NCBI RefSeq assembly: GCF_000378485.1
Contig: NZ_KB899968.1
Span: forward strand, 397,680 to 461,679
Length of the DNA: 64,000 nt
Origin: Flavobacterium rivuli WB 3.3-2 = DSM 21788
Lineage (GTDB): Bacteria > Bacteroidota > Bacteroidia > Flavobacteriales > Flavobacteriaceae
Direction: 5' to 3'
In this document: one piece after another, positions 51,832 to 60,027 of the stretch
Layout: each line of letters opens with the position of its first letter
How positions within the stretch are numbered: position 1 is the stretch's first letter
Notes under the pieces: model-generated
Seen by the model: the letters and a program-made list of their open reading frames with translations, nothing else
What the model was told of the DNA's origin: nothing
Database searches by the model: none
Translations under genes and position numbers: made by a program

Positions 51832-52935
51832 TTATTTATAAGTGTTTAAAGTATTTACAATCGTTTTAACTTCATCATCAGTAAGTACCGGGCTTATTGG
51901 AAGGCTTAAAACTTCTTCATGAATTTGTTCTGTAACAGCAAACGTTAAGTGATTGTACTCGGCATAAGCCTCCTGTTTGGCAGGCGGGGTAGGGTAGTGT
52001 ATTAATGTCTGGATATCATTCCATGCCAAATATTGCTGCAGCCTGTTGCGTTCTTTAGTGCGTATAACAAAGAGGTGCCACACATGCGCGTTTTCATCTG
52101 CCGGGTATAGTGGCAAGATAATATCAGGATGGTTAATGTTGTCTATGTAATACTTTGCTATTTCGCGGCGGCGGTCATTCTCTGCATCAAGATATTTTAA
52201 CTTAACATCCAGCACAGCAGCCTGAATTTCGTCGAGCCTTGAGTTTAACCCCTGGTATTTATTTACATACTTTTCTTCGCTGCCATAATTAGCCAGAGTG
52301 CGTATGGTTTGTGCTAAAGCATCGTCGTTTGTGGTAACAGCACCGGCATCGCCCAGTGCGCCCAGGTTTTTTCCTGGATAAAAGCTAAACCCGGCAGCAT
52401 CGCCCAGGTTACCGGTTTTAGTGCCCTTATATTCGGCACCTATGGCCTGTGCATTATCTTCAATAATTTTGAGGTTGTGTTGCTGTGCCAATGCTTTTAA
52501 CCCATCTGAAAATACTGCCTGGCCGTACAAATGCACAATCATTACAGCCTTGGTTTTAAGAGTAACTGCCTGCTCAATTTTATTCAGGTCTATATTATAC
52601 GTTTCAATATCAGGTTCAACAAAAACAGGGGTAAGGTTATTATCTGTAATGGCTAAAATGCTTGCTATATAGGTGTTAGCAGGCACAATGACTTCGTCTC
52701 CCGGTTGCATGATACCAAGTTCTATATATGTTTTAAATATAAGGCGAAGGGCATCGAGCCCGTTTGCTACACCAATGGCATGTTTAATCCCAATATATTT
52801 TGCAAGGTTTTGCTCAAAGCCTTTTACCTCGTTGCCCAAAAGATACCAGCCACTACGAAATGTTTTTAGCATACGCTCTTCAATTTCCTGTTGGTGGGCA
52901 AGGTTTACTTGTAAAAGGTCGAGAAATTTTATCAT
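51832..52935 (-). CDS. Sugar-nucleotide aminotransferase (DegT/DnrJ/EryC1/StrS family)
   Basis: A 367-residue PLP aminotransferase. The PLP lysine is in [21 protein letters not shown], the N-terminal signature is [15 protein letters not shown]...[16 protein letters not shown], and [10 protein letters not shown] and [11 protein letters not shown] bind cofactor. Closest in pattern to QdtB/FdtB-type enzymes that make dTDP-3-amino-3,6-dideoxyhexoses. The matching isomerase and N-acetyltransferase genes (QdtA/QdtC-type) are not in the window. Lies at the start of the glycan locus but faces the other way. Confidence 0.9.
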   Translation of the reverse strand: MIKFLDLLQVNLAHQQEIEERMLKTFRSGWYLLGNEVKGFEQNLAKYIGIKHAIGVANGLDALRLIFKTYIELGIMQPGDEVIVPANTYIASILAITDNNLTPVFVEPDIETYNIDLNKIEQAVTLKTKAVMIVHLYGQAVFSDGLKALAQQHNLKIIEDNAQAIGAEYKGTKTGNLGDAAGFSFYPGKNLGALGDAGAVTTNDDALAQTIRTLANYGSEEKYVNKYQGLNSRLDEIQAAVLDVKLKYLDAENDRRREIAKYYIDNINHPDIILPLYPADENAHVWHLFVIRTKERNRLQQYLAWNDIQTLIHYPTPPAKQEAYAEYNHLTFAVTEQIHEEVLSLPISPVLTDDEVKTIVNTLNTYK

Positions 52936-53039
52936 GGTATAAAAGTACTAAATACAGATTAAAGAAAAAATAGTGGCTTTTAGTATTAGGATTTAAAGCA
53001 GTTTACATAAACTTGTGGTCGTGCTGATACAGAAATTTC

Positions 53040-53047
53040 TATATTTG
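53040..53047 (+). promoter_or_regulatory. -7 element of the glycan gene group promoter
   Basis: TATATTTG, an exact TAnnTTTG match, 83 bases before the first gene of the plus-strand cluster. Confidence 0.5.
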
Positions 53048-53130
53048 CCATCCGCATTTTAGGGGTATGTAATGAAAATTACATAAATTGTCGTAAGCTG
53101 AAAGATTTAACAATATACCAGGGATTTTAG

Positions 53131-54024
53131 ATGAAGATAAAGAGTTTATTTCTCAAGACGAATGCGAAGAGGGATTATTATTTTGGGAAGTATAAACTTT
53201 CATTAAGCAAGCACCACGTGCTTGATAAGTATATGGAAAAATATCCGCTATACGATCGTTTCCTGCCATTGTTATGCTCAGGCTTTAAAGGGCTTATAGT
53301 AGATATTGGTGCTAATATAGGCGATACCAGCATTGCTATTTTTGCCCAGAACAACGATGCATTTATTGCAGGTGTAGAACCGGATAAGCTGTTTTTTAAT
53401 GAGTGTATTCATAATATAAAAATTAATGGTTTGTCTCACAGGTTTTTGGGTATAAATAAGTTTGTTACTACCCAAACAGGAAATTTTGTGGTTAAAAAAA
53501 GTAAGAGCCTTTCTACAGGATCTATTGAAAAAGCAGAGGACGGGGCTGCTATAAATTCGCTGTCGTTTTCTGAACTTATGGATCTTATTCCGACAGAAAA
53601 AAAGCAGACATTTGATATTTTAAAGATAGATACTGATGGTTTTGACTGGGATATATTAAAATCGTTCTCAGAATTTGCTAAGGATGATGCTAATGTTCCT
53701 GAATTTATTTTTTTTGAAATGCAAACATTTCTTAATAACCGCGAAAAGGATATTGATGGAAGGGACGAGATTATTAATAAATACAAGGATGCTTTACACA
53801 GTATTAGTAAATTGGGCTATACTAATTTTGCCCTGTTTGATAACTTTGGTACGTTCCTGAAAAAAGTTACATCAGTAGATGAAATTCATGAATTTAACCA
53901 GTATATAAAGCGTTCGCAAATAACTAACCTGCACTCTACATTTTACTTTTTAGATGTTTTGGCTTACAAAGCACCGTCTGACACTTATGTAGATGAGGTG
54001 CTTAATAAAATGTATACTAAATGA
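53131..54024 (+). CDS. FkbM-family methyltransferase
   Basis: A 297-residue SAM-dependent methyltransferase. SAM-binding motif IVDIGANIGDTSI, acidic loop GVEPDKLFF, and LKIDTDGFDWDIL are the family hallmarks. FkbM-type enzymes O-methylate sugars or other hydroxyls in lipopolysaccharide or natural products. Its stop overlaps the next gene by four bases, so the two are coupled. First gene of the plus-strand group. Confidence 0.92.
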   Translation: MKIKSLFLKTNAKRDYYFGKYKLSLSKHHVLDKYMEKYPLYDRFLPLLCSGFKGLIVDIGANIGDTSIAIFAQNNDAFIAGVEPDKLFFNECIHNIKINGLSHRFLGINKFVTTQTGNFVVKKSKSLSTGSIEKAEDGAAINSLSFSELMDLIPTEKKQTFDILKIDTDGFDWDILKSFSEFAKDDANVPEFIFFEMQTFLNNREKDIDGRDEIINKYKDALHSISKLGYTNFALFDNFGTFLKKVTSVDEIHEFNQYIKRSQITNLHSTFYFLDVLAYKAPSDTYVDEVLNKMYTK

Positions 54025-55151
54025 AAATTCTTGTAGACCCTCAAATATATAATTCTCAGGTTTATGGGGGTGTTTCAAGGTACTATACAGAGGTATTTTC
54101 GCAATTAAGCACAAAAGATGGCGTGCAGATAGAGATACCCATTTTTTTTTCTAAGAATGAGTATTTAAAAATTAGCAGCTTATATAAAAAGGAGCACAGG
54201 CGCTTTAATGCCATACTTAATTTAATGTCTAACCTGGGTATAAGCACCCGGAAGATGGTAAAAAAGAGGAGTAAAAAGAAAGCAATTACTGCGCTCAAAA
54301 AACAAAAATATGATATTTTTATACCTACTTATTACGACACTTATTTTTTAGATTATATAAATGGTAATCCTTATGTGCTAACTGTTTATGACATGATTCA
54401 TGAGCTTTTTCCGCAGTATTTTAACGATGCAAAAGAGATAGTTGCAAACAAGTTGCTGCTCATGCAAAAAGCTGCCAAAATTATTGCTGTTTCGCATAAT
54501 ACTAAAAAGGATATAATAAAGCTCTACCCGGATATTGATGCCTCTAAAATAGAAGTGGTGTATCATGGGAGTTCTATTAATATTACTGAAAGCAAAGCAG
54601 TTGATTTACCCGATAACTACATTTTGTTTGTAGGTGTGCGGGACCACTATAAAAATTTTGATTTTTTAATAGCGTCAATTGCATCTTTATTGCAAGAAGA
54701 TAAAACCCTGCAATTAGTTTGTGCCGGTGGCGGAATGTTTACCACGAAGGAAATAGAATTGCTTGAAAAATATGATCTTAACGGCCGTGTATTACAAAAA
54801 AGTTTTAAGGAAGATGAGTTAGGTCAGTTTTATAAAAAAGCAAAGTGTTTTGTTTTTCCGTCTGCTTATGAAGGTTTTGGTATACCGGTTTTAGAGGCAA
54901 TGGCCTGCGGTTGCCCCATAGTTTTAACCAATAACAGTTCGTTTCCTGAGGTGGCAGGCGATGCCGGTATTTTTTATGAGTTGGGCAATATGTCAGATCT
55001 GAAAGAAAAAATAGAATGGGTTACTTATAATGTAAATGTGAGGGCAGAGTATAGTGCTAAAGGCCTGCAACAGGTACAAAAATTTACATGGATGGACGCT
55101 GCAGAAAAATGCTTTGCTATATATAAAGAAGCAGCAATTCAAAATAAATAA
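54021..55151 (+). CDS. Glycosyltransferase family 4 protein
   Basis: A 376-residue GT-B glycosyltransferase. The N-terminal half has QVYGGVSRYYTEVFSQL; the C-terminal half carries the retaining-GT4 signature SAYEGFGIPVLEAMACGCPIVLTNNSSFPEVAGDAG with the catalytic Glu pair (E-x7-E), and YVDIGVRDHYKNFDF-like FVGVRDHYKNFDF. It would transfer a sugar from a nucleotide donor to a lipid- or glycan-bound acceptor. Coupled to the FkbM gene by overlap. Confidence 0.93.
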   Translation: MKILVDPQIYNSQVYGGVSRYYTEVFSQLSTKDGVQIEIPIFFSKNEYLKISSLYKKEHRRFNAILNLMSNLGISTRKMVKKRSKKKAITALKKQKYDIFIPTYYDTYFLDYINGNPYVLTVYDMIHELFPQYFNDAKEIVANKLLLMQKAAKIIAVSHNTKKDIIKLYPDIDASKIEVVYHGSSINITESKAVDLPDNYILFVGVRDHYKNFDFLIASIASLLQEDKTLQLVCAGGGMFTTKEIELLEKYDLNGRVLQKSFKEDELGQFYKKAKCFVFPSAYEGFGIPVLEAMACGCPIVLTNNSSFPEVAGDAGIFYELGNMSDLKEKIEWVTYNVNVRAEYSAKGLQQVQKFTWMDAAEKCFAIYKEAAIQNK

Positions 55152-55174
55152 TAGGATTTATATACAAACCACAC

Positions 55175-55984
55175 ATGAAATTTTCGATAATTACAGTTAA
55201 TTACAATAACGCGGCAGGCTTAGAGAAAACCTTTAAAAGCGTTTTTTCTCAAACCTATGCTGATTTTGATTTTGTAGTTATTGATGGTGGAAGTACCGAT
55301 ACCAGTACGAATATTATAGAGCAGCACAAGGATAAAATTTCGTACTGGATAAGCGAAAAAGATACGGGTGTTTACAATGCTATGAATAAAGGCATCAGGG
55401 CAGCAAAAGGAGATTTTGTGATATTCATGAACTCCGGCGATGTGTTTTTTGATGCAGATGTATTACAAAATGCATACCCGCTAATAACTCCCGAATATGC
55501 AATTTACTATGGGAACAACATTAAAAAAAGCCCCTCTTCAGAGAGGTTAAAGACCTATCCTGCAAAACTTAATTTTTCATTTTTTTATTCGAGTTCGCTT
55601 AACCATCAGTCAACTTTTATAAAAAAGTCGTTGTTTGATGATATCTTTTACTACAATGAAAATTACAAGATAGCCTCCGACTGGGAATTTTTTGCGTATG
55701 CTATTTGCCTGCAAAACGTACCATATAAATACCTAAACCAAACCATCTCAATTTACGATTTTACAGGAATTTCGTCAACCCAATCTGAGTTGCTCGCAAA
55801 AGAAAAACTGGACAGTATAAAAAAATACTTTCCCGCCTTTGAAGATGATTATGTAGACATATCGTTGCTTACATCTAAGCGGGTACAGCAAATTTTCCAT
55901 ATCCAGAAATATCCTGTTGCCTGGAGAATTTTAAAGAATTTTATATCGGTTATATTACTGTTTTTGCCAAAGCTAAAGAAATAA
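55175..55984 (+). CDS. Glycosyltransferase family 2 protein
   Basis: A 269-residue GT-A glycosyltransferase. ITVNYNNAAGLEKTFKSVFSQTYADFDFVVIDGGSTDTST is the nucleotide-sugar-binding domain; YNAMNKGIRAAKGDFVIFMNSGD contains the DxD-equivalent (NSGD). A C-terminal segment has SDWEFFAYA and a hydrophobic terminal helix. Follows the GT4 gene by 23 bases; probably the same operon. Donor and acceptor unknown. Confidence 0.92.
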   Translation: MKFSIITVNYNNAAGLEKTFKSVFSQTYADFDFVVIDGGSTDTSTNIIEQHKDKISYWISEKDTGVYNAMNKGIRAAKGDFVIFMNSGDVFFDADVLQNAYPLITPEYAIYYGNNIKKSPSSERLKTYPAKLNFSFFYSSSLNHQSTFIKKSLFDDIFYYNENYKIASDWEFFAYAICLQNVPYKYLNQTISIYDFTGISSTQSELLAKEKLDSIKKYFPAFEDDYVDISLLTSKRVQQIFHIQKYPVAWRILKNFISVILLFLPKLKK

Positions 55985-56022
55985 TAGAAGGCGGCGGCTG
56001 TAACACAGTAACTATAAAAGTC

Positions 56023-56052
56023 TTTGACCGCAAATTATTTATATTAACTTTG
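56023..56052 (+). promoter_or_regulatory. Strong promoter of the 297-residue glycosyltransferase gene
   Basis: TTTG at 56023-56026, 18-base spacer, TAACTTTG at 56045-56052. Both elements match the consensus exactly. Confidence 0.75.
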
Positions 56053-56071
56053 CTATCAAAATTGCACCCCT

Positions 56072-56965
56072 ATGAAAAAAATCCATGTAGGTTTTTTACT
56101 TTCTTATGATTTCGATAAACTGCGGTTATCTATCCCACCGGTATATAAACATGCCGACAGGATTTTTATAGCGCAGGACGAAAACTTTTTAACCTGGTCT
56201 GGTAATAAATTTGAAGTAGACCCTGCCTTTTTCGAATGGCTTAAGGAGTTTGACGTTGATAATAAGATAGAAATATACAGGGATAATTTTTATATACCTA
56301 CAATAACTCCTATACAAAACGATACGAGAGAAAGGCACATGCTGTCGCTTAAAATGGGAATAGGCAACTGGTTGATTCAAATAGACAGCGACGAGTATTT
56401 TGTAGATTTTGGCAGTTTTGTAAAACAAATGCGAAAATATGATTCGTTTTTAGATAATCCGGCGAAGACTCCTGTACAATTATCAGGCTTTCATATAGAT
56501 ATATATAAGTATGTAGATGAGGGTATATTGTATGTAAAAAACACCTGTAAAGCGCTGTATGCCACAAATTATCCTAATTACAAGCAGGCAAGGCAAACAC
56601 GCGAAAGGATTATTTACTTAGATGGTTTTACATTTCATGAATCGCTTTCAAGATCTGAAAAAGATTTAGAGAATAAGATTAACAACTGGGGTCACCGTGA
56701 TGAGGTAAATCCTGAATTTATGGATAAATGGAAGAGGGCTAATAAAGATAATTACCAGGAAATAAAAGATGTATTTTATCTGAATGGTACACAATGGAAG
56801 GAGTTAGGTTTTGTACCGGTAAAGAAAATGGACGAAATTAAACGCCATTTTGCCGAAACTAAGGAGATGGAAATAACACCTTTTTTCCTATGGAAGAAAA
56901 ACTTTGGACAGTGGTTTAAATTTCTAACTAAAAAAACCAACCACGATTACGAGAAGTATTTTTAG
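56072..56965 (+). CDS. Glycosyltransferase-like protein (GT2 fold)
   Basis: A 297-residue protein with GT-A features: VGFLLSYDFDKLRLSIPPVYKHADRIFIAQDE at the start and a DxD-type motif WLIQIDSDEYFVDF (about residues 108-121), which binds metal and donor. It also has RERHMLSLKMGIGN and a His/Arg-rich C-terminal half (NNWGHRDEVNPEFM). Its own strong promoter separates it from the preceding operon, and a terminator follows. Function within the glycan locus inferred from position and fold. Confidence 0.82.
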   Translation: MKKIHVGFLLSYDFDKLRLSIPPVYKHADRIFIAQDENFLTWSGNKFEVDPAFFEWLKEFDVDNKIEIYRDNFYIPTITPIQNDTRERHMLSLKMGIGNWLIQIDSDEYFVDFGSFVKQMRKYDSFLDNPAKTPVQLSGFHIDIYKYVDEGILYVKNTCKALYATNYPNYKQARQTRERIIYLDGFTFHESLSRSEKDLENKINNWGHRDEVNPEFMDKWKRANKDNYQEIKDVFYLNGTQWKELGFVPVKKMDEIKRHFAETKEMEITPFFLWKKNFGQWFKFLTKKTNHDYEKYF

Positions 56966-56980
56966 GCAATATCAAATACA

Positions 56981-57014
56981 AAAGAGCCGCTTCCTGATTT
57001 AGAAAGCGGCTTTT
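56981..57014 (+). terminator. Rho-independent terminator
   Basis: GAGCCGCTT / AAGCGGCTTTT stem with an 11-base loop, after the stop at 56965. Confidence 0.85.
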
Positions 57015-57030
57015 CTGCATAATATCAATT

Positions 57031-57248
57031 TTTACCACAAAGCACACAAGGTTTTTCACGAAGAGACACAAAGTAAGCCTTACACTTGCATAATGATAAC
57101 AATCCTGGGAACCAGAATTGAAGAACACAAGGCTTTATGTGATAGTATAGCTTAGTGTCCCCCCGCCCATGGCGGAATAGAGGCATGCTTTTATTCATGT
57201 AGCCTTGTGTTCTTAGTGAAAAACTTCGTGTGCTTTGTGGTAAAACTT
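57031..57248. repeat. Interspersed inverted-repeat element, family C
   Basis: The left arm (TTTACCACAAAGCACACAAG and onward, ~57031-57080) is the imperfect reverse complement of the right arm (~57201-57248, ending CTTCGTGTGCTTTGTGGTAA). A third partial copy of the AACACAAGGCT unit lies in the centre. No coding frame. This fills most of the 333-base gap between two convergent genes. Confidence 0.75.
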
Positions 57249-57299
57249 TGCATAAAATGATCGCATATCGGTCTAATATATATTCATAAATGATATGAA

Positions 57300-58361
57300 T
57301 TACAACCGGTAAAGCGAAATGTACTCTTCGGCAGCTTTATCCCAACTAAAAAAATCAGCGCGGGCTTTTATTTTAGTAAGGTATAAATCAGGGTTTTGTT
57401 TAAACTCGCCTAATTTTTGCAGGACAAAATCCCTCATATACTCCGGTTCAAAATTATCCCAGTAAAAAGCAGCATCGCCGCCTATTTCCGGTAATGATGT
57501 AAGCGTACTTAAAAATACAGGTTTGCCAAAACGCATGGCTTCTACAGGCGGCAGTCCAAACCCTTCGCGTATAGACGGGAATAAAAAGGCTGCGCAGTTA
57601 GCTAAAAAATACTGTTTGCCCTCTTCACTTACCTTTCCCGTCAGGAAAACCCTGTTTTCTAAATTTTTAAGTTTAATATACTCTTTTACTTCCTGTCCAT
57701 AGGCTTTATCATTCCCGCCGGAAATAACTAAGTTATAACCATCGGTAATTTCAATCATTTTTACAAGGGAGAGAAAATTTTTGCGTTCTACGAAATCGCC
57801 TATGCTGTAAAAAAAAGGTTTATCTGTAGGTATTCCGGCGTTGTAGCCGTCAAAATTTACAAGGGTAGAAATTGGGTTACCATTATAAATTACCGTTTGC
57901 TCTACATGCGGAATTTGGAAGTAGTTATGTGCCTGTTGCTTTGCAAATTCAGATATATAAGTAATAACATCTGCACGCTTTAATTTTTCTTTAAATATCT
58001 TAATGTTAGCTTCGGCCTCTATTTCGTTTTGCTCTTCCATAAAATTTACATCATGAATGGTCAGGATATATTTTCCGGGGGCAAACATGGGTTCTACTTT
58101 AGTATTTTGGTTCAGGCTGTGCCACACATCAAATTTTTGCCTGATCCTGAACATAGCATGGCGTTGCAGGCTGGTGTATTTTTTATATTTAAAGATGTCT
58201 TTAAACTCTTCAGCGGCCTTTTGCGGGTTTTTCAGGTTTAAGTAAATTTCAAGATCTGTTAGCGGTTTCCCGGCAATAGCCTTAATAAGTTCATAATTAA
58301 AAGTGCCAAGCCCACCGGCCCGGTTTTTCATATTATGCGATTCCAGAAAAACAGATTTCAT
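57300..58361 (-). CDS. Glycosyltransferase family 4 protein (second copy)
   Basis: A 353-residue GT-B enzyme. SVFLESHNMKNRAGGLGTFNYELIKAI is the N-terminal domain start, and FPSIREGFGLPPVEAMRFGKPVFLSTLTSLPEIGGDAAFYWDNF is the GT4 signature with the E-x7-E pair. ATG 58361 is chosen over a 24-base longer start (58385) because the conserved N-terminus begins there. It is divergent from the Kdo-kinase-like gene, with ~75 bases between the starts. Confidence 0.92.
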   Translation of the reverse strand: MKSVFLESHNMKNRAGGLGTFNYELIKAIAGKPLTDLEIYLNLKNPQKAAEEFKDIFKYKKYTSLQRHAMFRIRQKFDVWHSLNQNTKVEPMFAPGKYILTIHDVNFMEEQNEIEAEANIKIFKEKLKRADVITYISEFAKQQAHNYFQIPHVEQTVIYNGNPISTLVNFDGYNAGIPTDKPFFYSIGDFVERKNFLSLVKMIEITDGYNLVISGGNDKAYGQEVKEYIKLKNLENRVFLTGKVSEEGKQYFLANCAAFLFPSIREGFGLPPVEAMRFGKPVFLSTLTSLPEIGGDAAFYWDNFEPEYMRDFVLQKLGEFKQNPDLYLTKIKARADFFSWDKAAEEYISLYRL

Positions 58362-58414
58362 AACTTTTTTTCGTAAAAATATCATTTAATTTAGATTCAC
58401 TGCCCAGTAATACT

Positions 58415-58422
58415 TATTTTTG
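58415..58422 (+). promoter_or_regulatory. -7 element of the Kdo-kinase-like gene
   Basis: TATTTTTG, an exact match, 15 bases before the ATG at 58437. Confidence 0.5.
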
Positions 58423-58436
58423 TTCAAATTATTTTT

Positions 58437-59201
58437 ATGCAGTTCCGGATTCACCAGGATTTTAAAAACCTTACTCAAAACCTGATTTTAGTTATTGATA
58501 ATTTTAAAGATCAGGGCAAAGATTTTGTTATTGGTACACGGAATATTATAAAAGAATTTGATGTAGATGGCAATAAGGTTATTGTAAAATCTTTTAAAAT
58601 ACCTAATGTATTAAATAAGCTTATATACAGGTACTTTAGGAAATCTAAAGCTAAGCGCTCTTACGAGTATGCTATTAAACTGCAGGAAAAAGGCATAGGC
58701 ACACCACAGCCGTATGCATGGTTTGAAAATCACGATATTTTAGGGTTAACAGACAGCTACTACATAAGTGAGCATCTTTTTGCCGACCTTACCTTTAGGG
58801 AGCTGGTAGAGATTCCTGATTTTCCTGACCACGAAAACATACTAAGGCAGTTTACCCATTTTTGTTTTTTACTACATGAAAAAGGTGTAGAATTTACTGA
58901 CCATTCTCCCGGCAATACCCTGATTAAAAAAGTGGCAGATGGCAAGTATAACTTTTACCTGGTAGACCTTAACCGTATGAATTTTCATGACAGCATGAAT
59001 TTTAACCTGCGAATGGAAAACCTAAAAAGGCTTACGCCAAAGCAGGAAATGGTAGCTGTTATGAGTAACGAGTACGCTAAATATTACAATAAGTCCGAAG
59101 CTGAGATATTTGAAAGCCTTTGGCATAAAACGTCCGAATTTCAAAGAAAATTCTGGAGGAAAAGAGCTTTGAAAAAGAAGCTAAAATTTAAAAAAGCATA
59201 A
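58437..59201 (+). CDS. Lipopolysaccharide core kinase (Kdo kinase/InaA-like)
   Basis: A 254-residue small kinase-fold protein. The catalytic loop is FTDHSPGNTLIKK (HRD-like D and N) and the metal-binding loop is LVDLNRM (DFG-like D). The N-lobe has VIVKSFKIPN with the ATP-anchoring Lys. Related enzymes (KdkA, WaaP, InaA) phosphorylate Kdo or heptose of the lipid A core. Next to glycosyltransferases, this supports lipopolysaccharide core assembly as the locus function. Confidence 0.88.
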   Translation: MQFRIHQDFKNLTQNLILVIDNFKDQGKDFVIGTRNIIKEFDVDGNKVIVKSFKIPNVLNKLIYRYFRKSKAKRSYEYAIKLQEKGIGTPQPYAWFENHDILGLTDSYYISEHLFADLTFRELVEIPDFPDHENILRQFTHFCFLLHEKGVEFTDHSPGNTLIKKVADGKYNFYLVDLNRMNFHDSMNFNLRMENLKRLTPKQEMVAVMSNEYAKYYNKSEAEIFESLWHKTSEFQRKFWRKRALKKKLKFKKA

Positions 59202-59220
59202 TTTTCTTAAAAGTTTATAC

Positions 59221-60027
59221 ATGAAAGCATCTGTTATAATGAGTACCTATAACGCCGAAGAATGGCTTGAAAAAGTTATTTGGGGCTTTAGTGTGCAATC
59301 CGAAAGTGATTTCGAGATTATTATTGCAGATGACGGATCTGGCCCTAAAACAAAAGAATTGATTGACAGGCTTAGGGGCGAAATCAAAATGCCACTAATA
59401 CACGTATGGCAGGAAGACAACGGTTTCCAGAAAACACAAATTTTAAACAAAGCTATAGTAGCATCATCGTCTGACTATCTTATTTTTACCGATGGCGATT
59501 GTATACCCCGCGCGGATTTTGTGGCTACACACCTTGCAAAAAAAGAGCAGGGTTATTTTTTATCGGGTGGATATTTTAAACTCCCTATGGATATTAGCAA
59601 AGCTATAACTAAAGAAGATATAGCTGCCCAAAATTGTTTTAATGTAACGTGGCTTCAAGAGAGAGGGTTACAATCGGGCACATTAAAACTTTCTGCAAAA
59701 GGTTTAAAAGAAAAATTACTAAACCTTTTAACACCTACAAAAGCAAGCTGGAACGGGCATAACGCATCTGCTTATAAAGCAGAGCTTATTGCTGTAAACG
59801 GTTTTAACCAGGAAATGCAATATGGTGGCGAAGACCGCGAAATGGGAGAGAGGCTTTTTAATAAAGGCTTAAAATCTAAACAAATAAGGTACAGCGCCAT
59901 TTGCGTACACTTAGATCATGCCCGAGGCTATGTAAACCCGGAGATGTGGAAAAAGAATAATGATATAAGGGAGTACACTAAGAAAAATAAAGTAGTTCGC
60001 ACTACTACAGGTATAGACTTTAATTAA
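59221..60027 (+). CDS. Glycosyltransferase family 2 protein (galactosyl/chondroitin-polymerase-like)
   Basis: A 268-residue GT-A enzyme. ASVIMSTYNAEEWLEKVIWGFSVQSESDFEIIIADDGSG is the donor domain; LIFTDGDCIPRADFVATHL contains the DxD (DGD); FNQEMQYGGEDREMGERLFNKGL resembles the C-terminal domain of chondroitin-polymerase-like GT2 enzymes, with the catalytic ED pair. Follows the kinase gene by 19 bases. Ends eight bases into the convergent GT2-GT9 gene. Confidence 0.92.
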   Translation: MKASVIMSTYNAEEWLEKVIWGFSVQSESDFEIIIADDGSGPKTKELIDRLRGEIKMPLIHVWQEDNGFQKTQILNKAIVASSSDYLIFTDGDCIPRADFVATHLAKKEQGYFLSGGYFKLPMDISKAITKEDIAAQNCFNVTWLQERGLQSGTLKLSAKGLKEKLLNLLTPTKASWNGHNASAYKAELIAVNGFNQEMQYGGEDREMGERLFNKGLKSKQIRYSAICVHLDHARGYVNPEMWKKNNDIREYTKKNKVVRTTTGIDFN

